Position numbers and translations under genes: made by a program. DNA of 64,000 bases, taken from NCBI GenBank assembly GCA_039545355.1, contig BCJJ01000010.1, positions 567,085 through 631,084 on the forward strand, in the 5' to 3' direction. The notes under the pieces were generated by a model. It saw only the letters and a program-made list of their open reading frames with translations. It ran no database searches and was not told the origin of the DNA. Positions 10,970 through 21,622 of the stretch are shown piece after piece (the stretch's first letter is position 1; every line of letters begins with the position of its first letter). This DNA is from Trichosporon coremiiforme (lineage: Eukaryota > Basidiomycota > Tremellomycetes > Trichosporonales > Trichosporonaceae).

Positions 10970-13920
10970 TCAGAGCCCACTCAGAACCGACTTGACCCAG
11001 GCGTTGCCGTCGAAGCGGTCCTGCCACTGTTCAACGAGCGACTTGAGAGCGGCACGTTGCTCGTCCTCGCTTCCGTCGGCTGCCTGGCCCTTCCACTCGG
11101 CCAGGAACTCCTTCACGATCTGCGTGCCCTGCTCGACCTCGCCCTCGTCCAGCTTGGGAATCTTGGCCGCGTCGTCCTCGGTGCCAAAATCCTCGAGCTC
11201 ATCCGCCTTGCGCTTCGCCAGCTTGACGACTGTGTCGGGGAAGCGCGCGAGCTCGGCGACGTGGATACCGAAACTCTGGTCACTGTGCCCGTCGATGACT
11301 TGATACAGGAGCGTGATCTGTCGGTCCGAGATGCTCTTCCCCTCCGGCGCCGGCTGCACCTCGGCGCGCACCTGGAGGTTTTTGACCCACTCCATCTGGT
11401 TCGCCATCGCCGTCAGCTCGTGAAAGTGCGTCGCGAACAGGCAGAATGCGCGAATGTTCTTCGCGATGTGCTCAGAGATCGCCCACGCGAGGCCGAAACC
11501 GTCGTACGTGCTCGTGCCGCGGCCGAGCTCGTCGATGATGATGAGAGAGTCACGTGTTGCGCTTCGCAGGATCGTCGCAGTCTCCAGCATCTCGGCCATG
11601 AACGTCGACACACCCTTGAGCTGCGAGTCGCCCGCACCGACACGCGCAAGCACGCAGTCGAAGATCGGCAGCTGCGCACTGTCGGCAGGGACGAAGCAGC
11701 CGAGCTGCGCCAGGAGCGCGATGACGCCGAGCTGGCGGATGTACGTTGACTTGCCGCCCATGTTCGGGCCAGTCAGGATGGCGAACTCGCTGCTACCGCG
11801 CTTCATGTCGTGGTCGTTTGCGATGAACGCAATGTCGTCCTGCACCTCGAGGCACGGGTGTCGCGCGCCGCGGACGAGCACGTCGCTCCCACCCTTCTCT
11901 GCAACAGTCGGCTTGACGTAGGGGATAGGCGCATTGGCACTAACATGCGCAAAGCTGACGAGCACGTCGAGCGCAGCAATCGTGCCGTCCAACTCCTCGA
12001 GCAGCGGGGCGTACGATGACGCGACGCCCACGACCTCCTTGATCAGGTACCTCTGCTTCTTCTCATACTCCTCCTGTAGGCGAAGGTATTCGCCGCTGAG
12101 CTCCTTGAGGTTCTCTGTCGTGAAGATTGTGCCCGCTTTCTGCACCGCGAGCTCGATGCACCACGAGTTCTGCCGGATCGCGTTGGCCTCCGCCTTGGTG
12201 ACACGGAACGAGTAGTTGTATACCTGGTTGTTCTCGAGATGCAGCTTCTTCTCGATGTCGAGATTCAGCTTGCGTCCAACGCGGCGGTGCTCCTCGTCCA
12301 GTCCGTCGCGCGTCGCGAGCAGTGCGTCACGGAACTGCTGCAGCTCGGGGTCCAACGTCGGCTGCAGGTGGTAGTGGTGGTTGCTGTTGAGCTCTTCGAG
12401 GTCGATCGACTCCTCTATCAACGCAGAGTATTGCTCCAGCTGAGCCGCCTTCTGGCGCAGCGGCACGATGAAGTCCTCCTCGAGTACCTGGCCGAGCGCG
12501 GCATACTCCTTGGCGAGATCGTCGAGCGTCTCAATGATCTTCGGCAGGACGGCGACAGCCTGGTACACGCGGACGAGGTCCTCAAGTCCGGCACCTCCGC
12601 GGTGGAATCGCTTGCAGATGCGGTGGAAGTCGGGCATGCGCTTCAGGCACTCGTCCTGGATCGTGCGGCGGCGGACGCTGTCGTTAACGAACATGTCGAC
12701 CATGTCCTGGCGGCGCTGGATCGCGTGACGATTGACGAGCGGCTGCTTCAACCAGCGGCCGAGCAGGCGCTGCCCTTGGCTCGTCTTGCAGTGGTTCAGC
12801 AGGCCGTAGAGACTCATGTTCTTGTTGCCACCGAGTTCTGGCTGCGGCATGAGGTTGAGCGCCTTGACGGCGGACGCGTCGAGCTTCATGAACTGAGAGA
12901 GGTCGTGGCGGCGGAAGCGGAACTGGCCGTGCATGGGCATGTCCATCATGAGCTCGAGGTAGGAGATGAGCGCGGCGAGCGCAGACATGGCACACTTGAG
13001 GTCGTATTCCGCTGGTTGTTAGTTGATATCCCGTGACTCAACTCACGCAGCGTAGCCGGGTGCGTCTCGTCGAGCAACCGCGCCATGTCCTGCTCCACAC
13101 TTCCTGCCTCAAAGCTCTTCGACTTCTGCTCTGTGACGATAACGCCGCAGCGCTCCGCGAGCGTCCTGAGCTTGATGAGATCGTTATTCTTCCGCTTCTC
13201 GTCCTCCTGCACGATACACTCCTTGACGCCAAGCTGGATCAGGAGGCTTTCCGTGTTGCTGAAGTTCTCGTCGTCCTCGTACTGTGACACACCGATCGTC
13301 TTTTCCTGCACGTCGACGAACGCGGCACCGACTATCCGCTGTCCCTCCTTGAACTGGAGCTTGATCGCTATGCTAACCGCGTTGGCGAGCAGGTCCTCGT
13401 GCGCGAACAGCAGGTCCTCAACCTGCGTAAGGTTCCCGGGCGACGCCGTCTTGCCGAGCTTCCACCGCGTGTGGTTGCGCTTGCCCGTTGAGCCGGTCTC
13501 GGGCTCCCAGATCTCGATGCGCATCTGCCTTGCAGTAAGGCAGTCGCGGAGAAACGCCTTCGCTAACGTCATGCTCACGGAAACGGAGGGAAGGCCACCG
13601 TCCTTAGACCGGTTGCTGCCCAAGTACTTCAACACGTTGTGGGTTTTGAACACCTGGTCCGCGATAAGGAGAGCGTCGGTGCCATGCGCACTGTAGTAGC
13701 CGTCACGGTCGAACAGGCGCACTAGTCCTTCGGATCGCGGAGGCATACGCCGCTTCACAAAGTCGGCGAACTTCTCCTGCGTGTCGCCGTCTGCACGTCA
13801 GCCACTCCCAGCTAACCTCCACTCACCCATGTCGAACGACGACTTCTGCTCCGTCGTCAACTCTTTGTCGTACATCGGCTGTAGGTCAGTTTCAAGCACC
13901 CGAGTTGAGCAACTCACCAT
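10970..13920 (-). CDS. MSH2: DNA mismatch repair protein MSH2
   Basis: Exons on the minus strand: 13920..13918, 13878..13827, 13790..13047 and 13011..10970, giving 946 residues. MutS homologue: the common subunit of MutS-alpha and MutS-beta, which recognises mismatches and loops in the nucleus. It shows the N-terminal mismatch-binding region (VRLFDRDGYYSAHG), connector, lever/clamp and the ATPase with Walker A GPNMGGKSTYIRQ, STFMAEMLETA, Walker B DELGRGTSTYDGFG and FATHFHELT. The first coding exon is just the ATG, split by a 39-nt intron (ATG|GTGAGT); introns 2 and 3 are 36 and 35 nt. The spliced junctions read FDMDGDTQEKF and EYDLKCAMSALAALISYLEL, both conserved. A second ATG in exon 2 (13875) could also be used. 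Confidence 0.94.
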
Positions 13921-14227
13921 CTTGGGCGACTGGAGGTGCGATGACAAATGACGGTGGTTAAGTTGCGGTCTGACGGGTTGACTGGACTCGTAAACATTAC
14001 GGACGCGTCTCGCGTGCGCGTCGGGACCAAACCAAAGTGGAGGTGGCAAGCCGCTGCCCTCGCACACCGGGCGGTCTCGCTTCTGTGATGCGCGTCATCA
14101 TCCCATGTCTCCCTCGCATGCTTTAACCGTCTTTCGATGCAACAATGGCATATGCAAGTGCGCCGCATTATAAACATACATGACCAACCTTCCGCCTCAG
14201 GTACTGTACACCGCTATGCTAAGTTTC
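13921..14227. other. RAD23-MSH2 spacer
   Basis: 307 bp containing the RAD23 3' untranslated region and the MSH2 promoter, both minus strand. No other feature recognised. Confidence 0.5.
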
Positions 14228-15597
14228 CTACATCTGCTCGTCCTCCTCGGCAATCTCAAACAGGTAGTTGGCGGCCAGCTCCTCGTTCTTGTCACACGCG
14301 AGGAACGCCTGGAGCACGACCTGGCGGTCAAAGCCGAGCTGCTCGAGTCGCTCGACGGCAGCGGCCTCCTCCTGCGTCAGGTTGACGTGCATGACCTGGG
14401 CACCTCCGTAGTCCTCGCCCCCGTCGTCCTCGTCGCCGACACCGAGAAGGTCGTAAAGAGCCTGAGGGTTCTGGTTGAGCATCTGGGCGAGTCCAGGGTT
14501 CGAAGCGGCAATCTGCTGAAGGAGCGGCTGAATGAGAGCAGGGTTCTCCTGAACAGCCTGGCGGATGCGCTGAAGCTGGGGCGAGTTGGCGAGTTCTCCG
14601 AGAGACTCGCCGCCCGCACCGGCTGCGGCGCCAGCTCCGGTAGCAGAAAGACCTCCTCCGCGATCACGGTTCATGGCAGCCTCGGCCGCGGCGAACAGGT
14701 TGTCGGCGCCGGCTCCACCCGACGAAGGGGCCGGGGCGGCGGCAGGCGGCGAGGTAGCGGCAGGGGCGGCGGAAGGGGTGGTGGTGGCAGCGGGAGCGGC
14801 GGCGGGCGCACGAGGAGCGGGAGCAGCTGACGGCTCAGGCTCCGGAATGTTTCCGCTCATGAGGTACTCGACGGCACGGTCGGGGTTGTTGTAGCTCGCG
14901 CGGAGAGCCTTGACAACCTGGTCGCGCTCGAATCCCATCTCCACCATTCCATCGATAGCGTTCTGGAGGGCAGCTCCCGTAACTGTTGTCAGCTCCTGTC
15001 TAGATGAGTCGCCTTACGGAAAGAAGACCCCAGAGCAGTCTCGGCGGGGGCAGAGGCCTCAGTCGAAGCTGCGGGGGCAGACTCGTTGGTCGAGGTCGTC
15101 GCCGCCGCGGCAGCAGGCGTTGACTCGGCAGCAGGGGTAATGGAAGCGGGGGGGGCCGAAGCAGCGGGGGCGGGAGAGGACGAGGCAGGAGTCGAGGCGG
15201 CGGCAGCAGGAGTCGACGATGACGCGGCAGCGGCGGCGGGGGTCGCCTTGGGCTGGGAATGTAAGTCGCGGCCTATTATCCTTGTAGATCATCTCGCTCA
15301 CCTTCGACACCATCACAACAAGGAAGTCCTTCTCCTTGATCTTGAGGTCGCCGACGGTCGCATCATCCTTCAGAATCTTTCCTGCCATGTTAGCTCGTGC
15401 CGAACAATAAAACCCACCAGAGTAGATAAGCTTCTGAAGCTCGGCGGGGAACGACTGGGCCTCCTGGATCTTCTTCTTGAGGCCACCGATCTGGAAGGTC
15501 AGTTGGCTCTTTTCATGCAATTCCAACTCACGGTCTCCGACTCATCGGCCTCGATCGAGAAGAGCTTGTTGGTCACCGTCTTGAACGTGATCTTCAT
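14228..15597 (-). CDS. RAD23: UV excision repair / proteasome shuttle protein RAD23
   Basis: Exons on the minus strand: 15597..15532, 15490..15418, 15381..15302, 15252..15018 and 14982..14228, giving 402 residues. The order is the classic one: N-terminal ubiquitin-like domain ([20 protein letters not shown] to DFLVVMVSK), an Ala/Pro/Ser/Thr linker, UBA1 ([18 protein letters not shown]), XPC/Rad4-binding STI1 region ([30 protein letters not shown]) and C-terminal UBA2 ([17 protein letters not shown]). It stabilises Rad4 in nucleotide excision repair and carries ubiquitylated clients to the proteasome. Intron 2 (15417..15382, 36 nt) is in-frame and stop-free; removal restores the conserved LIYSGKILKDD. 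Confidence 0.94.
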
Positions 15598-16825
15598 CGT
15601 GGCTGGGATGAAGAAGTGGATGTGGGGGATCTGATATGACTGAGGGGGTCCTGTCGACGTCTCAAGCCTGATGAGACGCAAGCGTCACCACTCGAGCGTG
15701 GGAAGGCTAGGCACGTGTGATCAATCTGGGTGGCGGACGGATCAAATCCGCCGCAATAATCAGGGTAACACACCGATAGCTGATTGTACCGCAAATTATT
15801 TGGAGACACTCGCTCGTCAAGAAGTTGGCGGTGTGCACGGAGTAGAGGTGCAGCTCTTGCAAACGAGAGAAGCCATTGGGGATTGCTGTGACCACGACAA
15901 TGCATTCGGAACCTGTCTCTGACTCCCGCGGTGGACGAATGCCCCATTGGAAGTGCAGTTAAATCCGCTGCCGGCCTACCGGTGAACCAAAGCCCGCTCG
16001 TCGATCACCGTTTGGAGGACTACGCCCTTCTGGCTCTGGGAGCGTCCCGCTGGTCAGTGCAGATGAAGTGCATTAAGCGAACTAAATCAATGGGAGATGC
16101 CTTTATTCCCTGGGAAGGGACATCCTGCCACGTTGGTTGAGTGCACACGCCAATCCTGCCGACGAACAATCACACTGCGAGGATGCTCAGCTTCATTGTC
16201 CACTCGTTGATGAGGGCGTGGGCTCAAAAGAAGCGCGATGTTGGTTGCCAGTCGCAGGATGCAGTGCTGACGTTTTCGATGCATACATCTTCAAGCACTC
16301 CTACAGAACGCTTCCCCCCCAGCGGTGCGCTGCATGCTTTCGCAGAGGGCGTCAATGACAGCGTCGGCGACAAGAGGGTTTGCGACGGTGAGTGGATTGG
16401 GGCTTGATCTTCACTCGACTAGTTGTAGGTTGGCAGACCAGAACGCATACGAATGGTAGAGGAAGAACTAGTGCAGCATTGCGGTCACTGAATCCCCGTG
16501 AAACAGAAGTCTCGGCCATCAAGATAAGACACAGCTCGGTGTGATCGGGACAGCATCTCAGCGAAGCAGAAGCAACGGCGTTCGCTGGTCACCTCGGAGA
16601 AACGGCCAGGAACGCCTGCTGCACGTGGTGGTGTTAGGTGTTATAACGCCGCGAAACGCCGTTCACCCAGCGTCAGCCAAACTTCGAGCCTCAGCGTAAG
16701 GGGCGACGGAACCAAAAATCTGGGCGAGGTGTCAGGAAACTGGGCTGCAGCGCGGGTCGTGGTCTGTTGAGCATTCGGCAGCGGTTGCTTGAACGTTTCT
16801 ACCACCCATCAAAAAAACAGCGACA
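15598..16825. other. divergent RAD23 / RPL35 upstream region
   Basis: About 1.2 kb between two divergently transcribed genes; it must hold both promoters. Several short open frames (for example 15671-15922 and 16141-16407, +) lack domains and splice logic. No repeat or RNA gene recognised. Confidence 0.5.
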
Positions 16826-17721
16826 ATGAGCTCCTCCCTCAAGATCCGCGCCAGCGAGCTCCAGTCCAAGAACAAGGAGGCTCTTATGGAGCAGCTCACC
16901 GAGCTCCGCACTGAGCTCACCTCGCTCCGCGTCCAGAAGGCTGTCGGTGGCTCTGCTTCCAAGCTCACCAAGATGTGTGTATCGACCGACTTGCACGACT
17001 TCGAACCGAGACTGCGACGACGACGGGGACCAGGCGGACCAGACGGCGTTGGAGGGATTGTTGGGGATGAAGGACGGCGGGGATGCGTTCGGATGGAGGA
17101 GAAGGTCGATGTGCTGGAAAGTCTGGTCTGGTCTTACGTCTGGTTGGGTCGAGTTTCGAAGTCGTGCAAACTCGCCAAGCTAGCGTGTTTGAACGATTAA
17201 CTAACCTCGCAGCAACACTGTCCGCAAGTCGATCGCCCGTGTTCTGACCGTCGTCAACCAGAAGCAGCGCCAGAACCTCCGCGAGTTCTACAAGAAGTCG
17301 AAGTACATTCCCCTCGACCTCCGTTACAAGAAGACTCGCGCCATTCGTCGCCGTCTCACCGAGAAGGAGAAGAACGCCAAGACCGTCAAGGCCCAGAAGA
17401 AGGCCATCCACTTCCCCCAGAGGAGTGAGTTGACTCGGGCTGGTGGAAGGATACGGATCACAGGTTGGGATGAGGGATAAGGTTGGGCAAATTTGTGTCG
17501 TGGCTGTCGTTGAGCTGTTGTCGGCAGCAGCGCATCGTTCGTCGTTGCGTTGTTCTGCGGACTGCTGTCGTCGAAGATCTGCGAGTGCACCACTCTGTGC
17601 CAGTACGAATTTGCCCGTCATGCCCTGTCGCACGTCCAGTCATCCCTCATTTCCTCCACCAGCTTAACCGCAGCCCTTCGCGCATAGCTGACAATTCACA
17701 GAGTACGCTCTTAAGGCTTAA
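16826..17721 (+). CDS. RPL35: 60S ribosomal protein L35 (uL29)
   Basis: Exons 16826..16974, 17213..17424 and 17702..17721 give 126 residues. It is a structural protein at the large-subunit exit tunnel. The sequence is typical throughout: [60 protein letters not shown] and the end HFPQRKYALKA. Junctions AT|C and A|AG agree in phase. The two introns are 238 and 277 nt, five to eight times the usual length here, and each contains long-range perfect inverted repeats (see separate entries). The final coding exon is only 20 nt. Confidence 0.96.
16991..17169 (+). other. long-range stem closing RPL35 intron 1
   Basis: TTGCACGACTTCGAA (16991-17005) is the exact reverse complement of 17155-17169, a 15-bp perfect stem. 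Nested inside, ACCAGACG (17038-17045) pairs perfectly with 17137-17144. The stem starts 16 nt after the donor and ends 43 nt before the acceptor, so folding would shorten a 238-nt intron to an effective ~60 nt. Confidence 0.75.
17470..17650 (+). other. nested long-range stems in RPL35 intron 2
   Basis: Three collinear, nested complementary pairs: ATGAGGGAT (17470-17478) with 17642-17650, GGGCAAATT (17485-17493) with 17608-17616, and GGCAGCAG (17523-17530) with 17562-17569 (one G-U). The first two are perfect 9-bp matches. Folding leaves about 95 nt between donor and acceptor in a 277-nt intron. Confidence 0.72.
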
Positions 17722-17979
17722 ATGTTCTCTTCTTCGGTTAGGGGATGCATGAGTGTACTACCATCGCATGTATAGATGGGCGGATCTACATCGGATGCAG
17801 CTTTAGGTCGGCTCGCAGCCAAGTCTGGTACACACTAACCTTGTGAGCGAGGGGAGCACGAACGGAGCGAGCGAGAGATAGCAAGTCCAGAGCGAGACAG
17901 GCGTGGTGAGAGCGATGCAGAGGAGAGCTTGGGCACAAATGTCGCTGAGCTCGATGATGGTGTGGTGATGGAGTGGACG

Positions 17980-18266
17980 TTATGAGAAGAGGTTGGTGCA
18001 CGCCTGAAGGCAGGCAGCCTGGGCAAGCGAGCAAGCGGCAACGACGCGCGCCGTAGCTCCGGCCTGAGACGCGCCTGGCTGTCAGCTACCCTTGATGAAT
18101 GGATTGACTCACCAATGACACCCGTCACATGCACGCAACAGTGGGCGTACGCGCCATTACAGGCTCCGGTGCAAGTTTCGTGGTACAGTGAGGATGCCGA
18201 GGCTGGCGCAGCGAGCGCGAGGAAGGCGAGCGCGGCGAGCGTCACGTTGAGAGAGGAGAGGCGCAT
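17980..18266 (-). CDS. small secreted Cys-rich protein
   Basis: Exons 18266..18113 and 18074..17980 around a 38-nt intron (GTGAGT, GCTGAC, CCAG) give 82 residues. A clear signal peptide (MRLSSLNVTLAALAFLALAAPASA) precedes a ~58-residue mature chain with seven Cys: CTGACNGAYAHCCVH, then VVAACSLAQAACLQACTNLF. The spacing recalls the small fungal zygote-specific (Zys3-like) or effector-type secreted proteins, but this is pattern memory only. No transmembrane or GPI tail. It sits 258 bp from the RPL35 stop, converging on it. Expression and function are unknown; the gene model is supported by phase, splice motifs and the signal peptide. Confidence 0.68.
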
Positions 18267-19541
18267 GTTGGTTTCTGTGGGCGGCGTGACAGAAATGTTG
18301 TGGAGATAAGTTGGAGAGGTGGAGAGCTCGAGAAGCAGGGAGCTTGGGAGTGGTTGGGAGAGTAAAGGTGGTCGGGGTAAGAAATAGAGGGGAATGGGAG
18401 GGATCGCGAGTCTTTGTATGTGCCTGCGGGCATGAGGTGAACAGGTGAGCCGTGATGAAGGGATGAGGGGATGAGGAGAGCAACCGGGGCGAGAGGGCGG
18501 TGCCGAACTAACAGCATTACCACATCTCACTTCAGACCAACATCATCTGTCAGCTTTCTATACCAACTCGGCACATCAAGCACGCCTCGGCTTGTGCGCG
18601 TGCCTGAGTTGGGCACGCAGAAGCAACTGCGATATGTACGAAGGTTCCGTGGCAGTTGACAGGCCAGGGTGACGTTCACAGAGCGGTTTAGTCGCGGAAA
18701 GCGGGAAGTGTGGTCGCAGTGCACCAAACCAAGGGCCCGTATCCGACAATTAAGCAGTGACGAGTCTCGATGTCAGCTACTGTATTCTAGCTATGAGCAG
18801 CAGCACCTTAGCTAATGCAGCTATGAGGTAGCGCTGCTCACCAATGCAGAATGTGAACGCACAGGGGGGACCGACATGGGTCTTATGGCGAGCGGGAGAC
18901 AGTGTTCTGTATTTGTTCCCAGAAGAGAGGGCCGAGAGAGAGGTAGGTGAAGTGCAGGGCATGAAGGGCGGTTGAGGAGCGAAAGAAGGCAAATACGAGA
19001 GGCGATGCGAAGCCGCACCATTTGGTAAGATGTTGTTGGATAGGTCATGCCAATGACAGCACCATAGTATGCTGAAGTGAGAACGCGTTGGGACGTGGGA
19101 CTGTTGTGATAACAATCATCAACCGAAGAACGTCTGCACGGCCGCCTAGGAACATGAAGCTGCTGGGAGAAACAGTTTGATCGGCAGGCCATGACCGCAG
19201 GCGACCTTATTCAGTAGCCTCGTTCATGTGACGTATCTCCACCCGCTCCATGCTCTGCAAATATCCATGAGTGCATCGCTAATCTCACGTATCTTGAGGA
19301 GGAAGGATTCTTCATGACTCGCAGGTGCGATAGGTAGCGACGGTGCTGCCCGCTGAAAGCCCGACTCCAACCCGGCGGGGACGGTGCCACATCCGCCCTG
19401 ACCGCCACAGATTTTGCTGCACCTCAGCTGCCCGCGTCCCACTCACCCACCCCTTCCAATTCCAAGCTGAACCAAAATGCATGTCTATGATTACAACAAA
19501 AGATGTCATGTGATGCTCTACGCGTCAATCTATACTCGTTG
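18267..19541. other. spacer upstream of secreted protein / downstream of RRN11-like gene
   Basis: About 1.27 kb. A pyrimidine-rich (minus-strand) leader follows the secreted protein start (18270-18500). I see no further gene, tRNA or repeat; the open frames lack coding character. Confidence 0.5.
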
Positions 19542-20995
19542 CTACTCCCAGTCCATGTCAACATCCATGCCCTGGCTGTCGGCCGATATGCTCCTCGCCT
19601 CCGTGTCTGAGGTCTGCGACTCCTCGTCGCCGTCCTCAGAGGCGAGGTCGAGTGAGTCCATCGAGTCCCTCGAGTCGTCTGACTTGTCGCCGCGCACGTC
19701 TGCGAGGTCTGCGACTGAAGCATTCCGCGACGTACTCGTCAGCTCTGACAGACCTGTGACGCGTGCGAGATTGCCGAGGCCCATGCTTGAGCGACCCAAA
19801 TTGAGACCCGAGCCATAGTCGTCGTCTGCGTCGAGTGACATCGCACCGAAACTCCGCGCCGTCCCCTGGTCTGGCGGGCTGTCGGCACGGCTGCGAGATC
19901 GTGAATGCGGGCTGCCGTATTCCCGGAACGAGTCATCAAGGTCCAAGGCCGAAGGACGCGGGGACGGCGACATCATATCAATCGACAGCGCGCGCGAGCG
20001 GCCGCCGAGCGAACTTGATCCGGGAGACAGAACGGCATTCTTGTCCAACAGTGACGGATTGTCGATCTGATGTCAGCTGTCGGTTCGCATCGAGGTAGCT
20101 TACCAGGTCGATGAAACCCTTCGCCACCGTGTGGGCAGGGTCAATCTGGAGCGCATTGCCGAAGTGATACCGCGCCTTCTGCAGCTTCGACTCATTCGGA
20201 GGCTCATCTGCTGTCAGTTTGCAACACGAGGGGGGCTCACCTTCCTCTACGACACTGCTCGAGCTCGAGCTGCCTCGTCTCCTCGAAGTCTCCGACCCAG
20301 CATCGGAGCTCGGGCCCTCGCGCGCCTCGCGACGCTTGGACTCGGGCTGCGCGAGCCAGAAGCTGATAAGCCCTGCGTAACAGTGCAGCGAGGCCGACTT
20401 GTTATAGGGAGCGTCCACGAGATAACTGCGGTCAGCGCGCGCACAGCCGACGGGGCTGGCACTCACGTCTCAAGCTCATTCAGGGCAGGTTCGTAGCGTC
20501 CAATGTAGACAAGATGCTGGGCAAGCTCTTCCAGAACCGCTGGTTTCTGACGTCAGCTGTAGGCAACCCCTACGGCCCACCTCGGCTGGTTTAACCTGCA
20601 GACGAAGCTTGGTCAGGTAGTCAGTTGCACTGTCTTGACCGCGGCGCGACAGCGACTCGTTGCCCTCGGTGATTGATTGCCGTCCTGCTGCGTCTCGCGT
20701 GAGGAGGAAGAGCCCCCAGCCCCAGCGTTCCTTCCAGTCAATGTCCGGGCAGCGTACCTGACGTAAGCTACCGACCACATGGATCCACACGCCCGCTGCT
20801 TGACTTGATTGCGGGTAGTGGGGAGGACGGACTCACAAGGATGGCCCAAGCTCTGCGTGCCTTGTCATAGAGACCACGGAGGATACAGATATGGACGCAG
20901 TCGACGAGGTTTTGGAGATAGGCACCGCGAACGGACGTCGGTTGTTGTGGGTCGCCGGGCCGAAAGGGAAACTTGTATCGGTTGGCCGCGGGCAT
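19542..20995 (-). CDS. RNA polymerase I-specific initiation factor, Rrn11-like
   Basis: Exons on the minus strand: 20995..20837, 20757..20581, 20546..20467, 20425..20241, 20207..20104 and 20066..19542, giving 409 residues. The N-terminal half has helical TPR-like pairs: YLQNLVDCVHICILRGLYDKA, ILVRCPDIDWKERWGWGLFLL, LEELAQHLVYIGRYEPALNELE and KARYHFGNALQIDPAH. The ILRG..YDKA / LVRCPDIDW pattern fits Rrn11, a core-factor subunit that helps recruit Pol I to rDNA promoters. The C-terminal ~170 residues are Ser/Asp-rich and disordered, ending DVDMDWE. Five introns of 33-79 nt all agree in phase; intron 4 (33 nt) is in-frame and stop-free. The TPR-type protein is solid; the Rrn11 assignment is by motif resemblance only. 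Confidence 0.7.
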
Positions 20996-21622
20996 GGCTG
21001 AGGGGCCCGAAGGACCTCAGCAGGTCTCGGAGAGAATCAGAGGAAGGAATAGGTGCTCGATGGCGGAAGATAGCTCTGTAGCATGGCTCGCGCGTCGGGT
21101 TGTGCTAGAGGAAGACAAGAAGGAGCGTGGTGGGTACGTGAGGGAAGATGCGATCCGGAAATTGTGGCTATGACAGCATCGAAGCGCACGGAGCCGCGAT
21201 CACATTGCAGGTCTGAAACTCAGGCATGTCCTGCGGTGGAGGCCGGTGGAGGACAGCGGCTCACGTGACGGACGCGCCGGTGGATTAATTGGCAAAAATC
21301 TGGGACCGAAAATTTAAATGTCAAGTTTTTGTGTGGTGCCGTGGGCCAGCGATGCGTGTGTGTGTGGGTGGGTGGGAGCAGCGGAGCTTCTGCCCAGCAT
21401 GCGGCCCGCCCGCGCGCCAGGCTCAGGCCCTCCGCCTGTTCCCCTCCCTTGCGCCAGTCGCTCCCATCCACTTTCACCGCTGCATCCTTTCCTCTTTTCT
21501 TCTCCTCATCACCTTCGGGTACATCGTTCAACTACCACCAAAAACCACCCCCCAAAAACGCGCCGTTCGCTTCGTCTCTTACGACCAAGCGACAACACCA
21601 AAAACTAAAAAACACCGCAATC
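20996..21622. other. divergent RRN11-like / TIF1 promoter region
   Basis: Divergent intergenic region. The TIF1-proximal 150 bp (21470-21620) is pyrimidine-rich then A/C-rich, the usual leader of a highly expressed fungal gene. A GTGTGTGTGGGTGGGTGGG stretch lies near 21356-21374. Confidence 0.55.

Noticed and set aside
11234..13036. Plus-strand frames opposite MSH2
   Set aside because: Antisense shadows of the MSH2 coding frame.
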